Counted from the first letter of the stretch, positions 1-9,347 are shown. The stretch: 64,000 nucleotides of DNA from Bryobacterales bacterium (GCA_028819575.1 JAPPLB010000002.1:1-64000); one strand, 5' to 3'. Translations and numbers: made by a program. Notes: generated by a model not told the origin, from the letters alone.

Positions 1-192
1 ACCACATGGCGAGGCGAAGTGCGTGAGAGGGCCGTCAGGACTAGGCGCAAGCCGGGCGGAGGAAAAAGGCGCGAGCCGCTTGGCGCGCGCAGGCGTACTT
101 GAACAGTACGTTGAGCACGGCAAGCAAGCGCAACGAAGTCCTGGCGGTCGTATCGCGTGCTTCGACCGTCGGGTGTTGAGAAATGCAGGCTA
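1..192 (+). repeat. Family-1 inverted-repeat element, copy A (left end cut by window)
   Basis: Non-coding element of the 207-bp class, missing about 15 bases at the window edge. It ends in the right terminus GTGTTGAGAAATGCAGGCTA. The internal small hairpin CGTACT-tgaac-AGTACG and the right arm (GCGTGCTTCGACCGTCGGG) match the copies at 11768, 12847 and 41203. No open frame inside it looks like a gene. Confidence 0.85.
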
Positions 193-794
193 TAGCAACC
201 GTAAGCTGCGCCCAACGGTTTTTCACGAAACACGAGACACGAATCACGAAACACGGGGTTTTTGGTACTGAAGCCCTTCAGTCTTTTTTCCGGTCGGGGG
301 ACGGTATAGGTTGAGAGTGATGACGCCATTGCTGGGAACGAAAAACCCATCCGCGCCCGTCGGGGACAAGTCGGGTGGGGAGAGAAGAGCCGCCCGAGCG
401 CTTCTTTCCTGCTCGTCGTGGCGCGGCATGGGGCGGCAATGGCGCGGCATTGGCGGCATGGGGCGCGCCGAGCCGCTGGCCGAGCAACATCCGCACCAGC
501 AACAGGGCCATTCGGGTTTTCACGGGTCACGAGAAACGAGTCAAGAGACACGAAACGCGGCCTTCGACGGCCGTTCGAGTCGCCATGGGTGCGGAAGGGT
601 CACATCACGAAAAACCGCCGCCCGGTCGCTGCTTCTCTGCGCGTTGTGGCGCGACATGGGGCGGCAATGGCGCGGCATGGGCGGCATGGGCCGCCCCAAG
701 CAACTGTCCGCACACCATCCGCACCGGCAACAGGGCCATTCGGGTTTTCACGAAACACGAATCACGGCTTTTTTTCGAATCACGGCCTTTTTGC
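193..794 (+). repeat. Family-2 repeat block, copy 1, with two 228-bp tandem units
   Basis: This stretch is homologous to 18801-19430. It begins with CACGAAACACGAGACACGAATCACG-type words near 222, followed by a hairpin plus T-run (267-289) and a segment starting GTTGAGAGTGATGACGCC. Two diverged tandem units follow, with GTGGCGCGRCATGGGGCGGC at 418 and again at 646, giving a 228-bp period. It ends in more CACGAAACACGAATCACGG words near 750. Several frames stay open across it, but the peptides are low-complexity and repeat-derived, so I do not call a gene. Confidence 0.8.
267..289 (+). terminator. Terminator-like hairpin within family-2 repeat
   Basis: ACTGAAG-CC-CTTCAGT forms a perfect 7-bp stem, realistically six pairs with a four-base loop, followed by C and six T. 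This is the form of an intrinsic terminator. No gene ends directly upstream, so it may be only repeat cargo. The same hairpin recurs at 18658, 18899 and, inverted, at 56312. Confidence 0.45.
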
Positions 795-896
795 CGTGTC
801 GGCAGACAGGTGATGCGCGAAGGCGGGCAGGCCCGCAGGCTTCAAGGGTGGATGTACGAAGCGCGGGAAAACGAGTGGAAAGGAGTTTTTCCGAAT

Positions 897-960
897 CTCG
901 ATTCGGTTCAAGATTCGGAATTCGTCACAATTCGTCACAATTCGTCGGTAAGATTCGGAT
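897..960 (+). repeat. Short tandem repeat TTCGTCACAA
   Basis: TTCGTCACAA occurs twice in tandem (921-940), followed by a partial third unit. It is flanked on both sides by AGATTCGGA (911 and 951). It lies in the gene-free stretch 193-1250; nothing coding is seen between 795 and 1050. Confidence 0.7.
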
Positions 961-1050
961 AAGCCCCTGCCGCCCATCAAGCGCCCCCGCGCACTGCGGC
1001 AACCGGGACATCGGCTTCATGGATGCATCGCGTCCCCGCCTGACCTTCCC

Positions 1051-1260
1051 TGGCCCGCAGGTCTCGCCAAGTGGCGATGTGAAGGGCGAACGGGCCACGA
1101 ATCGCGAAACACAGCCTTTGACCAGGCGCGCGGCGCAAGCCAGCCCGAGTTCCGAGGTTTTCACGAAACACGAGACACGAAACACGAATCACGGCTTTTT
1201 TTCGAATCACGGCTTTTTTCTCGCATGCTTCGGCGGTAGGGTAGTGAGAAATGCAGGTTA
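1051..1260 (+). repeat. Family-1 element, copy B, degenerate, family-2 core
   Basis: The left end TGGCCCGCAGGTCTCGCCAAG is a diverged version of the family-1 left terminus. The right end GTAGTGAGAAATGCAGGTTA is the family-1 right terminus with few changes. Instead of the usual core, the centre carries CACGAAACACGAGACACG words and two CACGGCTTTTTT tracts. The element overlaps the start of the next gene: its ATG at 1251 is the start codon of the DUF1549 gene. Confidence 0.7.
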
Positions 1261-3485
1261 AACGTCACAGTGCGTTGCTTCTGGCCCCAGCCGTTCTCTT
1301 GTGGCCGGCGGTCTGTCTCCTCGCTGCCTCATCGGCTCACTGGGCATTCCAGCCGCTCGAACGTCCCGAGAAACCCGTCGTCGAAGATTCCTCGTGGGTC
1401 AGCAATCCGATCGACCGGTTCGTTCTGGCAAGACTGGAGGAGCAGGGTATCGCTCCCTCGCCCGAAGCCGCGAAAACCACGCTGATTCGCCGCGTCCATC
1501 TCGACCTGATCGGCCTGCCTCCCACGCCCGCCGAAGTCGATGCCTTCTTGAACGATGCAAGCCCCGGCGCTTACGGCAGCCTGCTCGACCGGTTGCTCGA
1601 TTCGCCCCACTACGGCGAGAAGTGGGGACGCCACTGGCTCGACCTTGCCCGCTACGCGGACAGCCACGGTTTTCGCGGTGACCCCTTGCGGCCGCACGCC
1701 TGGCGTTATCGCGACTGGGTCATCAATGCGCTCAACGCGGACATGCCCTTCGATCGGTTCACGATCGAGCAGATGGCGGGCGACCTGCTCCCAAACCGCA
1801 CCACGGAGCAGCACGTAGCCACCGGCTTCCATCGCAACACGCCCACGAATACCGAAGGGGGCTCGGATCCGGAAGAATGGCGTGTCGAGCAGGTCGTCAA
1901 CCGCGTGAATACCGTGGGGACAGTCTGGCTTGGGCTCACCGTCGGATGCGCCCAGTGCCACGACCACAAGTACGACCCCATCACGCAGAAGCAGTACTAC
2001 GAGTTGTTCGCGTTCTTCAACGACGCCGAGGAGGTCGACATCGATGCGCCTCTCTCCGGCGAGCGCGGCCCTTACTACGAGGCGCTCTCGAATTACCGGC
2101 GCGAGCGTGAACGCTTGCTGCGCGAGGCCGGCGTCTTCGATCTCAAACCGCCTTGGGAAAAGAAGCTTCTCTATCACGCTGACAACCCGGGTGAGTCGGC
2201 GCCTTGGGACATAACCTTCGACGAGTTGCGCACGGCCATCGACCTCGGCGAAACCATCCTCCGCACGCCGCCCGCGGAGCGCACCGTCAAGTGGGAAAAG
2301 CGCCTGACGCGATTCTTCATCTATGAATACAAGCGCGTTCTCACCAAGGACGAGTGGGAAAAGCTGGACTTCGTTACGCTGCGGGAACGACTTGATGCGC
2401 TGGACAGGTCCCTGCCGCCGTTCAGTGAAGCGCAGGCCATACATGTCGAAAGGAATCCCCGAAAAACGCACGTGTTGCTGCGGGGCAGCTATAAGGACTT
2501 CGGTATCGAAGTGCAGCCCGGCGTTCCCGATTGGCTTCACGGCTCCCGTGCCGGCGGGCGTCTCGACCGCATCGACTTGGGGCGCTGGCTGGTTTCCGAC
2601 GGCAACCCGCTGACCTGGCGCGTCACGGTCAATCGCATCTGGCAGGAGTTTTTTGGACGGGGCCTCGTGGCAACGTCGGAGGACTTCGGCGCGCAAGGCG
2701 AGAAGCCGTCACATCTCGAGCTGCTCGACTGGCTGGCCTCCGAGTTCAACGAAACGCAGAGCTTCAAGCGAATCATCCGAACGATCATGATGTCGTCCGC
2801 GTATCGTCAGTCGTCGAATGCGCGGCCGGACCTCATCGAGCACGATCCCGGCAACGCGCTCGTTGCGCGCCAAGGTCGCTTCCGTCTTCCCGCCGAGTTG
2901 ATTCGCGACTCCGCGATGGCGGTCAGCGGCCTGCTCTATCCGAAGATCGGCGGCAGGAGCATTCGCCCGCCGCGGCCGTCCGGCGCCACCCGTATGGGAA
3001 GCACCGGCGGCAGGTGGAAGCTCAGTCAGGGTCGCGATCGCTACCGCCGCGGGCTCTACATACAGTTTCACCGTATCGAGCCCTATCCGCAGCTCGCCAA
3101 CTTCGACATGCCGGGCAGCTATGAGGCGGCCTGCCGCCGCCGCCGTTCCAATACGCCCTTGCAGGCGTTGAACCTGCTCAACGACGCGGTGTTCATCGAA
3201 GCTGCCCGGTCGCTGGCCTTTCGCACTCTCGCTGAGGCGGAGCGGGACGCCGACCGCATCCGTTTCGCGTTCCGCCTCTGCCTGGCGCGCGACCCTGACC
3301 CGCTCGAGACGGATTGGCTCAGCACCTCGTTCGATCGCCAGAAGAAGATCCTCGAGCAGGACCCGGAGCGCGCCGAGACACTGTTCCCGCTCGAGATGGC
3401 GGGCGTGAACCGGCTGGAGGGCGCGGCGTGGGTCGGCCTGGGCAGCGTGCTGCTGAACCTGGACGAGTTCATCACAAGGGAGTAG
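1251..3485 (+). CDS. Secreted DUF1549/DUF1553 protein lacking the N-terminal cytochrome domain
   Basis: Predicted exported protein of 744 aa with a Sec-type signal (residues 1-27, basic start then [17 protein letters not shown]). DUF1549 spans about 50-260 and includes a c-type haem motif C233-AQ-CH followed by DHKYD; DUF1553 spans about 435-720. The molecular function is not established for the family. The planctomycete-type cytochrome (PSCyt1) that precedes DUF1549 in the paralogue at 5236 is absent here: the mature protein begins at the linker HWAFQPL. The ATG lies inside the right terminus of a repeat and a TGA sits in frame just upstream, so no earlier start exists. It is paired with the DUF1501 gene 17 bases downstream and closely resembles the protein at 5236, sharing the ending [10 protein letters not shown]. 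Confidence 0.9.
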   Translation: MQVKRHSALLLAPAVLLWPAVCLLAASSAHWAFQPLERPEKPVVEDSSWVSNPIDRFVLARLEEQGIAPSPEAAKTTLIRRVHLDLIGLPPTPAEVDAFLNDASPGAYGSLLDRLLDSPHYGEKWGRHWLDLARYADSHGFRGDPLRPHAWRYRDWVINALNADMPFDRFTIEQMAGDLLPNRTTEQHVATGFHRNTPTNTEGGSDPEEWRVEQVVNRVNTVGTVWLGLTVGCAQCHDHKYDPITQKQYYELFAFFNDAEEVDIDAPLSGERGPYYEALSNYRRERERLLREAGVFDLKPPWEKKLLYHADNPGESAPWDITFDELRTAIDLGETILRTPPAERTVKWEKRLTRFFIYEYKRVLTKDEWEKLDFVTLRERLDALDRSLPPFSEAQAIHVERNPRKTHVLLRGSYKDFGIEVQPGVPDWLHGSRAGGRLDRIDLGRWLVSDGNPLTWRVTVNRIWQEFFGRGLVATSEDFGAQGEKPSHLELLDWLASEFNETQSFKRIIRTIMMSSAYRQSSNARPDLIEHDPGNALVARQGRFRLPAELIRDSAMAVSGLLYPKIGGRSIRPPRPSGATRMGSTGGRWKLSQGRDRYRRGLYIQFHRIEPYPQLANFDMPGSYEAACRRRRSNTPLQALNLLNDAVFIEAARSLAFRTLAEAERDADRIRFAFRLCLARDPDPLETDWLSTSFDRQKKILEQDPERAETLFPLEMAGVNRLEGAAWVGLGSVLLNLDEFITRE

Positions 3486-3502
3486 ACTGCGAGGCAACGA
3501 TA

Positions 3503-4939
3503 GTGACCTTCGACGACTTCGCCTGCGTTCAATCTCGCCGGCGCTTCCTGCAAAGCGTTACCGCCGGAGTGAGTACGGCTGCCCTGGCGCATTTGCTGGG
3601 CGTCGAAGGTCGCACGGCCGCAACCGGCCTGCCCAATACCGATCCGATGGCCCCCAGGGCGCCGCATTACGAGCCCAGGGCGAAGAGCGTCATCTTGCTC
3701 TACATGTCGGGAGGCGTCAGCCAGCTCGACGCCTTCGACCCCAAACCGGGACTGCGAAAGTGGCACGGCAAGCCGCTTCCGCCCTCGATGACCAAGGACC
3801 TCAAGCTCGCCTTCATCAAGCCGAACGCCAAGATCATGGCCAGCAACGCGCGCTTCGGCAGGCACGGCCAAAGCGGCATGGAGTTCTCCGGGCTGGTCCC
3901 CAATCTGGCTGCCTGCGCCGACGACATCTGCATGATTCGCTCGATGAACACCGAGGCGTTCAATCACGATCCCGGCGTGCTGCTGTTGACCACCGGCCAT
4001 ACGCAGTTCGGCCGGCCTTCCATGGGGGCTTGGGCGACCTACGGACTGGGCAGCGAGTCACAGGATCTGCCGGGCTTCGTCGTGATGGGTTCGGGCAATG
4101 GCCCCAACGGCGGCTCGAACATCTGGGGCAACGGGTTCCTGCCCTCTTCTTATCAGGGAACGCGTTTCCGCACGACCGGCGAACCCATTCTCTATCTGTC
4201 GAATCACGACGGTGTGAGCAGCGAGTTGCAGCGGGCGCGGCTGGATGCGATCCGCCGGCTCAACCGGAAGCGTTTTCAAGACACCGGCGACCTCGAAATC
4301 GCGGCTCGCATCAACTCCTACGAGCTGGCGTTCCGCATGCAAGCGGCGGCTCCCGAGTTGCTCGACTTCTCGAACGAACCCGAGTACATCCTCGATTCCT
4401 ATGGTGTCAACAAGGAGCCGACGCACACCTATGCCACGAACTGCCTGCTGGCGCGGCGCATGGTCGAGCGCGGCGTGCGATTCGTCATGTTGACGCACGG
4501 TAATTGGGACGCGCACAAGGAAATCGACAAGAACCATGGCGAGAACTTCGCTATCGTCGACCGTCCGACGGCGGCGCTCGTCAAAGATCTCAAGCAGCGC
4601 GGGTTGCTCGACAGTACGCTCGTCATCTGGAGCAGCGAGTTCGGCCGTACTCCCATGATTCAACTCGACCGCGACGATGAAGCAGCGGGCCGCGACCACC
4701 ACCCCGATTGCTACAGTCTTTGGCTGGCCGGCGGCGGGACCAAGCCGGGCGTAGTCGTCGGTGAGACCGACGACATCGGACTCAAGACGGTCAAGGATCA
4801 AGTCCACGTCCACGATCTGCAGGCGACGATCCTGCACTGCCTCGGGTTTGATCACGAGCGGCTCACCTACCGGCACATGGGACGCGACTTCCGCTTGACG
4901 GACGTGGGAGGAAAGGTAGTCGACAAGCTATTGGCCTGA
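3503..4939 (+). CDS. DUF1501 protein (alkaline-phosphatase-superfamily-like), partner of 1251
   Basis: A 478-residue DUF1501 protein. The GTG start at 3503 is chosen because the product then begins VTFDDFACVQSRRRF, parallel to MTFDDFARIQTRRDF in the paralogue at 7898; longer versions run into the upstream gene in another frame. The N-terminus has a twin-arginine-like SRRRFLQ and a hydrophobic stretch, suggesting Tat export. Likely metal-binding motifs of the superfamily are visible: GGVSQLDAFDPKP, GNWDAH, SEFGRTP and GRDHHPD. DUF1501 sits in the alkaline phosphatase clan, but its substrate is unknown. It is almost always encoded beside DUF1549/DUF1553, which implies joint action outside the cytoplasm. 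Confidence 0.9.
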   Translation: MTFDDFACVQSRRRFLQSVTAGVSTAALAHLLGVEGRTAATGLPNTDPMAPRAPHYEPRAKSVILLYMSGGVSQLDAFDPKPGLRKWHGKPLPPSMTKDLKLAFIKPNAKIMASNARFGRHGQSGMEFSGLVPNLAACADDICMIRSMNTEAFNHDPGVLLLTTGHTQFGRPSMGAWATYGLGSESQDLPGFVVMGSGNGPNGGSNIWGNGFLPSSYQGTRFRTTGEPILYLSNHDGVSSELQRARLDAIRRLNRKRFQDTGDLEIAARINSYELAFRMQAAAPELLDFSNEPEYILDSYGVNKEPTHTYATNCLLARRMVERGVRFVMLTHGNWDAHKEIDKNHGENFAIVDRPTAALVKDLKQRGLLDSTLVIWSSEFGRTPMIQLDRDDEAAGRDHHPDCYSLWLAGGGTKPGVVVGETDDIGLKTVKDQVHVHDLQATILHCLGFDHERLTYRHMGRDFRLTDVGGKVVDKLLA

Positions 4940-4947
4940 AACATCTC

Positions 4948-5129
4948 TAGCCTGCATGTCTCACCATGTGGCGAGGCGAAGTGCGTGAGAGGGTCGCCAG
5001 GACGAGGCGCGAGCCGCTTGGCGCGCGCAGGTGTACTTTGATAGTACATTGAGCACGGTAAGCAAGCGCAACGAAGTCATGGCGGTCCTACCGCGTGCTT
5101 CGGACGTCAGGTGGTGAGATATGTAGGCT
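4948..5129 (+). repeat. Family-1 element, copy C (short class)
   Basis: Begins TAGCCTGCATGTCTCACCAT and ends GTGGTGAGATATGTAGGCT, so both inverted termini are present with a few changes. It belongs to the 183-bp class, with a single GGCGCGAGCC unit and no GGGCGGAGGAAAAA insert. It separates the first DUF1549/DUF1501 pair from the second. Confidence 0.85.
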
Positions 5130-5164
5130 CGCGGCGTTGACACTGGTGCGGTCCGCACGCGGGC

Positions 5165-5235
5165 GAAGGAAAGACTGACAACGAAAAACAAAAAACTAGA
5201 AACTAGAAACAAAAAACTGACTACTGAAAACTAAC
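5165..5235 (+). repeat. A-rich tract of AAACTAGAAAC words before gene 5236
   Basis: In strongly GC-rich surroundings this tract is A-rich and built from AAAAACTAGAAACTAGAAAC and AAAACTGACTACTGAAAAC words. It lies immediately upstream of the TTG start at 5236. It may serve as an unstructured leader or be another dispersed word repeat. No promoter boxes are clear. Confidence 0.55.
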
Positions 5236-7890
5236 TTGACGTCTGGTAAGAACAAGCAAGTGAAACAAGCCAAAAACAATTGCGCTCCGTGGCTGACGAC
5301 GCTGTTGGTTCTCCTCCTTCCTCTGGCCGGCTTGGCTCAGCAGCGGGCGTTGCCGCCCGCTGCCGATGTGAAGGTGGACTTCGCGAAAGATGTCGGGCCT
5401 CTGATCGAGAACCGTTGTCTGGGCTGCCACAGCGCCCAGCTTCAATCGAGCGGCTTGCGGCTCGATAGCCGCGAGGCCCTGCTCACGGGGGGCTACACCG
5501 GCCCCGCGATACGGCCTGGCGACAGTGCGGGCAGCAAGTTGATCCACTTGGTGGCGGGTCTCGAAAAAGGCATCGTCATGCCGCTCGACGGAGATAGGCT
5601 GACGGCGCACCAGATCGGGCTCCTGCGCGCCTGGATCGACCAGGGGGCCGAGTGGCCTGCTGCCCCTTCGAGCGGGTCCGTGGCTGCCGGGTCCACGGCG
5701 GCGTCGCGGCCGCGGGCAACGCATTGGGCGTTTCAGCCGATCTCCCGGCCTGGCACGCCGAACGTGAGCAGTCCCGGGGGTGTGAGGAACCCGATCGACC
5801 GCTTCATCCTGGCGCGGCTTGCCAAAGAAGGGATCGAGCCCTCTCCGGAGGCCGGCAAGCGCACGCTCGTTCGTCGACTCGGCCTCGATCTCCTGGGCCT
5901 CCCTCCCGAACCGGAAGACGTGGCTCGCTTTATCGCCGACGAAAACCCCGAAGCGTACGAGCGCCTCGTCGACCGTCTGCTCGAGTCGCCCCACTACGGC
6001 GAGAAATGGGCCATGCATTGGCTCGATCTCGCGCGCTACGCCGACAGCGATGGATATGAGAAAGATTACGTCCGTCCGCATGCCTGGCGCTATCGACACT
6101 GGGTCATCAATGCGCTCAACGCTGACATGTCGTTCCGTCGGTTCACGATCGAGCAGCTTGCCGGCGACCTCCTGCCCGGCGCGACCGTCGAGCAGAAGGT
6201 GGCGACCGGTTTCCACCGCAACACGTTGAAGAACCGTGAAGGCGGCGTAAAAATCGAACAGTTCCGTTTCGAGGAGACGGTCGATCGCGTCAACTCGGTG
6301 GGCACGGTTTGGCTTGGCCTCACCCTCGGTTGCGCCCAATGCCACGATCACAAGTACGATCCGCTCACGCAGCGGGAGTACTACAACTTCTTCGCCTTCT
6401 TTAACAACCTCGATGAGGTCGATATCGACGCGCCGCTCGCGGGTGAGATGGGTCCCTACCTGGCCGCGCTTCCCGGCTACCGCGCACAGCGCGAGGCCCT
6501 GCTGGCGGAGGCGGGAGTAGCCGAACTTCAGACCGCCTGGGAAGAAAAGATGAAGCTGGCCCGCGCCAACCCCGGCAAGTGGACGGACTGGGATCACGCG
6601 CACGACGCTCTCCAGAAATATCTCGACGGCTCCGACCGCATCATCGACAAGCCCCCATCCGATCGGACACGGAAAGAGGTAGACGACCTCGCCGATCACT
6701 TTGTCAGGAATTACCGCCGTGTCATCACCAAAGAGCGCTACGAGGAGCTCGGCTTCGAGGAGCTGGGCAAGAAGCTCATCGCGCTCAAGGAAGATTTTCC
6801 AGCCGTCAGCGAGGCGCAGACGGTGGTTGAAAGTGATCTTCACCGCAAGTCGCACATTCACATTCGCGGCGATTGGCAGAACACCGGCAGAGGTGTCGCG
6901 GCGGACATACCCTCCTTCCTTCCGGCAGCCTATACGGATCGATCGTCCGAGGCCGGGCTCACTCGTCTCGACCTCGCGCGTTGGATCGTCTCGCGTGACA
7001 ATCCTCTCACCGCGCGGGTCATCGTCAACCGCGTCTGGCAGGAATACTTCGGCGCCGGCCTCGTCGCAACATCCGAAAATTTCGGCGCGCAGGGCGAAAA
7101 GCCCTCGCACCCCGAGCTTCTCGATTGGCTCGCCCGGGATTTCATGGGCCACGGCTGGAGCCTCAAGCACCTCCACAAGCGGATCGTCATGTCGGCGACC
7201 TACCGGCAGTCTTCGAAAGCGCGCCCCGAGCTCGATGCGGTCGATGCCGGCAACCGCTGGCTCGCCCGCCAGTCGCGCTTGCGGCTCCCCGGCGAATTGG
7301 TTCGTGATTCTGCTCTGGCGGTGAGCGGTCTTCTGTACCCCGAAATCGGCGGCAAGAGCATGCGGCCGCCTCTGCCCGAAGGTCTTGCGGAGTTGGCGTA
7401 CGGCAGTTCGCTCAAGTGGAACGAGAGCGAAGGCCGCGACCGTTACCGCCGGGGCCTCTACATCCTCTTCCAGCGCTCTGTGCCCTATCCGCAACTGATG
7501 AATTTCGATGCTTCCGAGCGCACCGTGACCGAGTGCAGCCGCGAACGTTCAAACACGCCGCTGCAATCGCTCAATCTGCTGAACGATCCCGTCTTTGTCG
7601 AAGCGGCGCAGGCCTTCGCCGTTCGCCTCTTGACCCGGGGCGGCGGCGCCTTCGACGACAGACTGCGGTACGCCTTCGACTTGGCCTTGGCTCGCCCGCC
7701 GAAGTCCACTGAGCTCGAGGCCATGAACGAGTACTACCGTAAGCAGACGGGTATCCTTGAAGAGGACCTTGAATCGGCGCGGCAAATGTTTCCGCTGGAC
7801 CTGCCCGGCGTGAGCACCCTCGAAGGAGCCGCCTGGGTGGGCGTCAGCAGCGTCCTTCTCAACCTGGACGAGTTCATCACGCGGGAGTGA
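5236..7890 (+). CDS. Secreted cytochrome-DUF1549-DUF1553 protein
   Basis: An 884-aa exported protein. After a basic start comes the hydrophobic signal APWLTTLLVLLLPLAGLAQ (about 17-35). A PSCyt1 cytochrome domain follows with C61-LG-CH. DUF1549 lies at about 185-395 with a second haem motif C366-AQ-CH-DHKYD, and DUF1553 at about 575-865. The start is unclear: TTG at 5236 or GTG at 5260; no ATG precedes the signal. It is followed after 7 bases by its DUF1501 partner and then two oxidoreductase genes, all likely one transcript. It aligns over its whole DUF1549/DUF1553 part with the protein at 1251, so the two modules arose by duplication. It is inferred to be an electron-transfer or lytic factor; no enzyme activity can be assigned. 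Confidence 0.92.
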   Translation: MTSGKNKQVKQAKNNCAPWLTTLLVLLLPLAGLAQQRALPPAADVKVDFAKDVGPLIENRCLGCHSAQLQSSGLRLDSREALLTGGYTGPAIRPGDSAGSKLIHLVAGLEKGIVMPLDGDRLTAHQIGLLRAWIDQGAEWPAAPSSGSVAAGSTAASRPRATHWAFQPISRPGTPNVSSPGGVRNPIDRFILARLAKEGIEPSPEAGKRTLVRRLGLDLLGLPPEPEDVARFIADENPEAYERLVDRLLESPHYGEKWAMHWLDLARYADSDGYEKDYVRPHAWRYRHWVINALNADMSFRRFTIEQLAGDLLPGATVEQKVATGFHRNTLKNREGGVKIEQFRFEETVDRVNSVGTVWLGLTLGCAQCHDHKYDPLTQREYYNFFAFFNNLDEVDIDAPLAGEMGPYLAALPGYRAQREALLAEAGVAELQTAWEEKMKLARANPGKWTDWDHAHDALQKYLDGSDRIIDKPPSDRTRKEVDDLADHFVRNYRRVITKERYEELGFEELGKKLIALKEDFPAVSEAQTVVESDLHRKSHIHIRGDWQNTGRGVAADIPSFLPAAYTDRSSEAGLTRLDLARWIVSRDNPLTARVIVNRVWQEYFGAGLVATSENFGAQGEKPSHPELLDWLARDFMGHGWSLKHLHKRIVMSATYRQSSKARPELDAVDAGNRWLARQSRLRLPGELVRDSALAVSGLLYPEIGGKSMRPPLPEGLAELAYGSSLKWNESEGRDRYRRGLYILFQRSVPYPQLMNFDASERTVTECSRERSNTPLQSLNLLNDPVFVEAAQAFAVRLLTRGGGAFDDRLRYAFDLALARPPKSTELEAMNEYYRKQTGILEEDLESARQMFPLDLPGVSTLEGAAWVGVSSVLLNLDEFITRE

Positions 7891-7897
7891 CCGAGCC

Positions 7898-9331
7898 ATG
7901 ACCTTCGACGACTTTGCCCGCATCCAGACCCGCAGGGATTTCTTCCGCTACGTCGGCGGCGGACTCGAAACCATCGCAATCGCTCATTTGCTGGCCGAGG
8001 AAGGCCGCACGGCAGTCGAAACACCCGCGGTCAACCCGCTCGCCCCGAAAGATCCACACTTCGCCCCGAAAGCGAAGAACGTCATCTTCCTGTTCATGGC
8101 GGGAGCGCCCAGCCAGATCGATCTCTACGATCCCAAGCCGGAACTCCGGAAGTGGCACGGCAAGCCCCTGCCGCCGTCTCTCACCAAAGACCTGAAGCTG
8201 GCGTTCGTCAAGCCGACGGCCAAAGTGATGGCCAGCGCCCGCCGGTTCACGCCGCATGGGCGGAGCGGGCTCGAGTTTTCCGACTACCTGCCCCGCATCG
8301 GCGAGAACGCCGACGAGATCTGCATGTTGCGGTCGATGCACACCGAGGCTTTCAACCACCACCCGGGTCAGTCGCTGCTGATGAGCGGCTCGCCGCTGCC
8401 GGGACGCCCGACGATTGGTGCTTGGGCGGCCTACGGCTTGGGGAGCGAGTCACAGGACTTGCCGGCCTTCGTCGTGCTCAGTTCCGGGCGCGGCGCCAGT
8501 GGCGGGTCGAGCAACTGGTCGAGCGGATTCCTGCCGTCCACCTATCAGGGCGTCGTTTTCCGCAGCAGCGGTGAGCCGATTCCCTATCTCGCGAACCCGC
8601 CCGGTGTCACGCCGCCCACGCAGCGGGCGCGGCTCGACGCCATCCGCAAGCTCAACGAGCAACGCTATCACGACACCGGCGACCTCGAGATCGCGTCGCG
8701 CATCCAGTCATACGAGCTCGCCTACCGTATGCAAACGTCGGGGCCCGAACTCACCGACTTCTCCGGCGAGCAACAGCAGACCCTCGACAGCTACGGCGTC
8801 GGCAAGGAACCCACCCACCCCTACGCGACGAACTGTCTGCTCGCCCGTCGGATGGTCGAGCGCGGTGTCCGCTTCATGATGCTGGTCCACGCGAGCTGGG
8901 ACGATCACCAGGAAATCGACAAGAGGCTCGCCAAAAATTGCGCGATCACCGATCAGCCCATCGGCGCGCTCCTCGACGATCTCAAGCAACGCGGCCTGCT
9001 TGACGAAACGCTCGTCGTTTGGGCCGGAGAGTTCGGACGCACCCCGATGGGTCAGCTCGAGCGGATCGACGAGCCGTTCGGCCGCGATCATCACCCCAAC
9101 TGCTTTACGATCTGGGCTGCGGGCGGCGGCGTCAAGGGCGGGCAGGTCATCGGCAAGACCGACGAAATCGGGTTGAACATCGCCGAGGACCCGATCCATA
9201 TCCACGACTTGCAGGCGACGCTCTTGCGGCAGCTCGGGCTCGAACATACCCGGCTCGTCTACCGCCACATGGGCCGCGATTTCCGCTTGACGGACGTTGG
9301 CGGCAACATCATCGAGAAGATGGTCGCCTGA
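7898..9331 (+). CDS. DUF1501 protein, partner of 5236
   Basis: A 477-aa DUF1501 protein with ATG at 7898. The N-terminus IQTRRDFFRYVGGG resembles a twin-arginine leader with a short hydrophobic part. The metal-site motifs of the alkaline-phosphatase clan are present: PSQIDLYDPKP, ASWDDH, GEFGRTP and GRDHHPN. It is a close paralogue of the protein at 3503, including SMHTEAFNHHPG and the C-terminal [14 protein letters not shown]. Spacing of 7 bases to the upstream gene and 16 to the next indicates an operon. Confidence 0.93.
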   Translation: MTFDDFARIQTRRDFFRYVGGGLETIAIAHLLAEEGRTAVETPAVNPLAPKDPHFAPKAKNVIFLFMAGAPSQIDLYDPKPELRKWHGKPLPPSLTKDLKLAFVKPTAKVMASARRFTPHGRSGLEFSDYLPRIGENADEICMLRSMHTEAFNHHPGQSLLMSGSPLPGRPTIGAWAAYGLGSESQDLPAFVVLSSGRGASGGSSNWSSGFLPSTYQGVVFRSSGEPIPYLANPPGVTPPTQRARLDAIRKLNEQRYHDTGDLEIASRIQSYELAYRMQTSGPELTDFSGEQQQTLDSYGVGKEPTHPYATNCLLARRMVERGVRFMMLVHASWDDHQEIDKRLAKNCAITDQPIGALLDDLKQRGLLDETLVVWAGEFGRTPMGQLERIDEPFGRDHHPNCFTIWAAGGGVKGGQVIGKTDEIGLNIAEDPIHIHDLQATLLRQLGLEHTRLVYRHMGRDFRLTDVGGNIIEKMVA

Positions 9332-9337
9332 AAACTC

Positions 9338-9343
9338 GAGGAG
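9338..9343 (+). promoter_or_regulatory. Ribosome binding site fixing the start at 9348
   Basis: GAGGAG four bases before ATG 9348. It selects this ATG over an in-frame upstream option that would overlap the DUF1501 gene by more than 30 bases. Confidence 0.7.
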
Positions 9344-9347
9344 AACG

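Noticed and set aside
193-1250. CRISPR array among the CACGA-word repeats
   Set aside because: Repeats are short, variable and contiguous, without constant-length unique spacers, and no cas genes are in the window.
311-1261. Long plus-strand open frame (316 codons)
   Set aside because: It runs through the 228-bp tandem units and CACGA-word repeats, has low-complexity Arg/Gly-rich sequence, no ribosome binding site, and overlaps the real gene start at 1251.
5221-7494. Minus-strand frame of 757 codons opposite the DUF1549 gene
   Set aside because: Antisense shadow caused by high GC at third positions; no domain, signal or binding site, while the plus strand has clear conserved domains.
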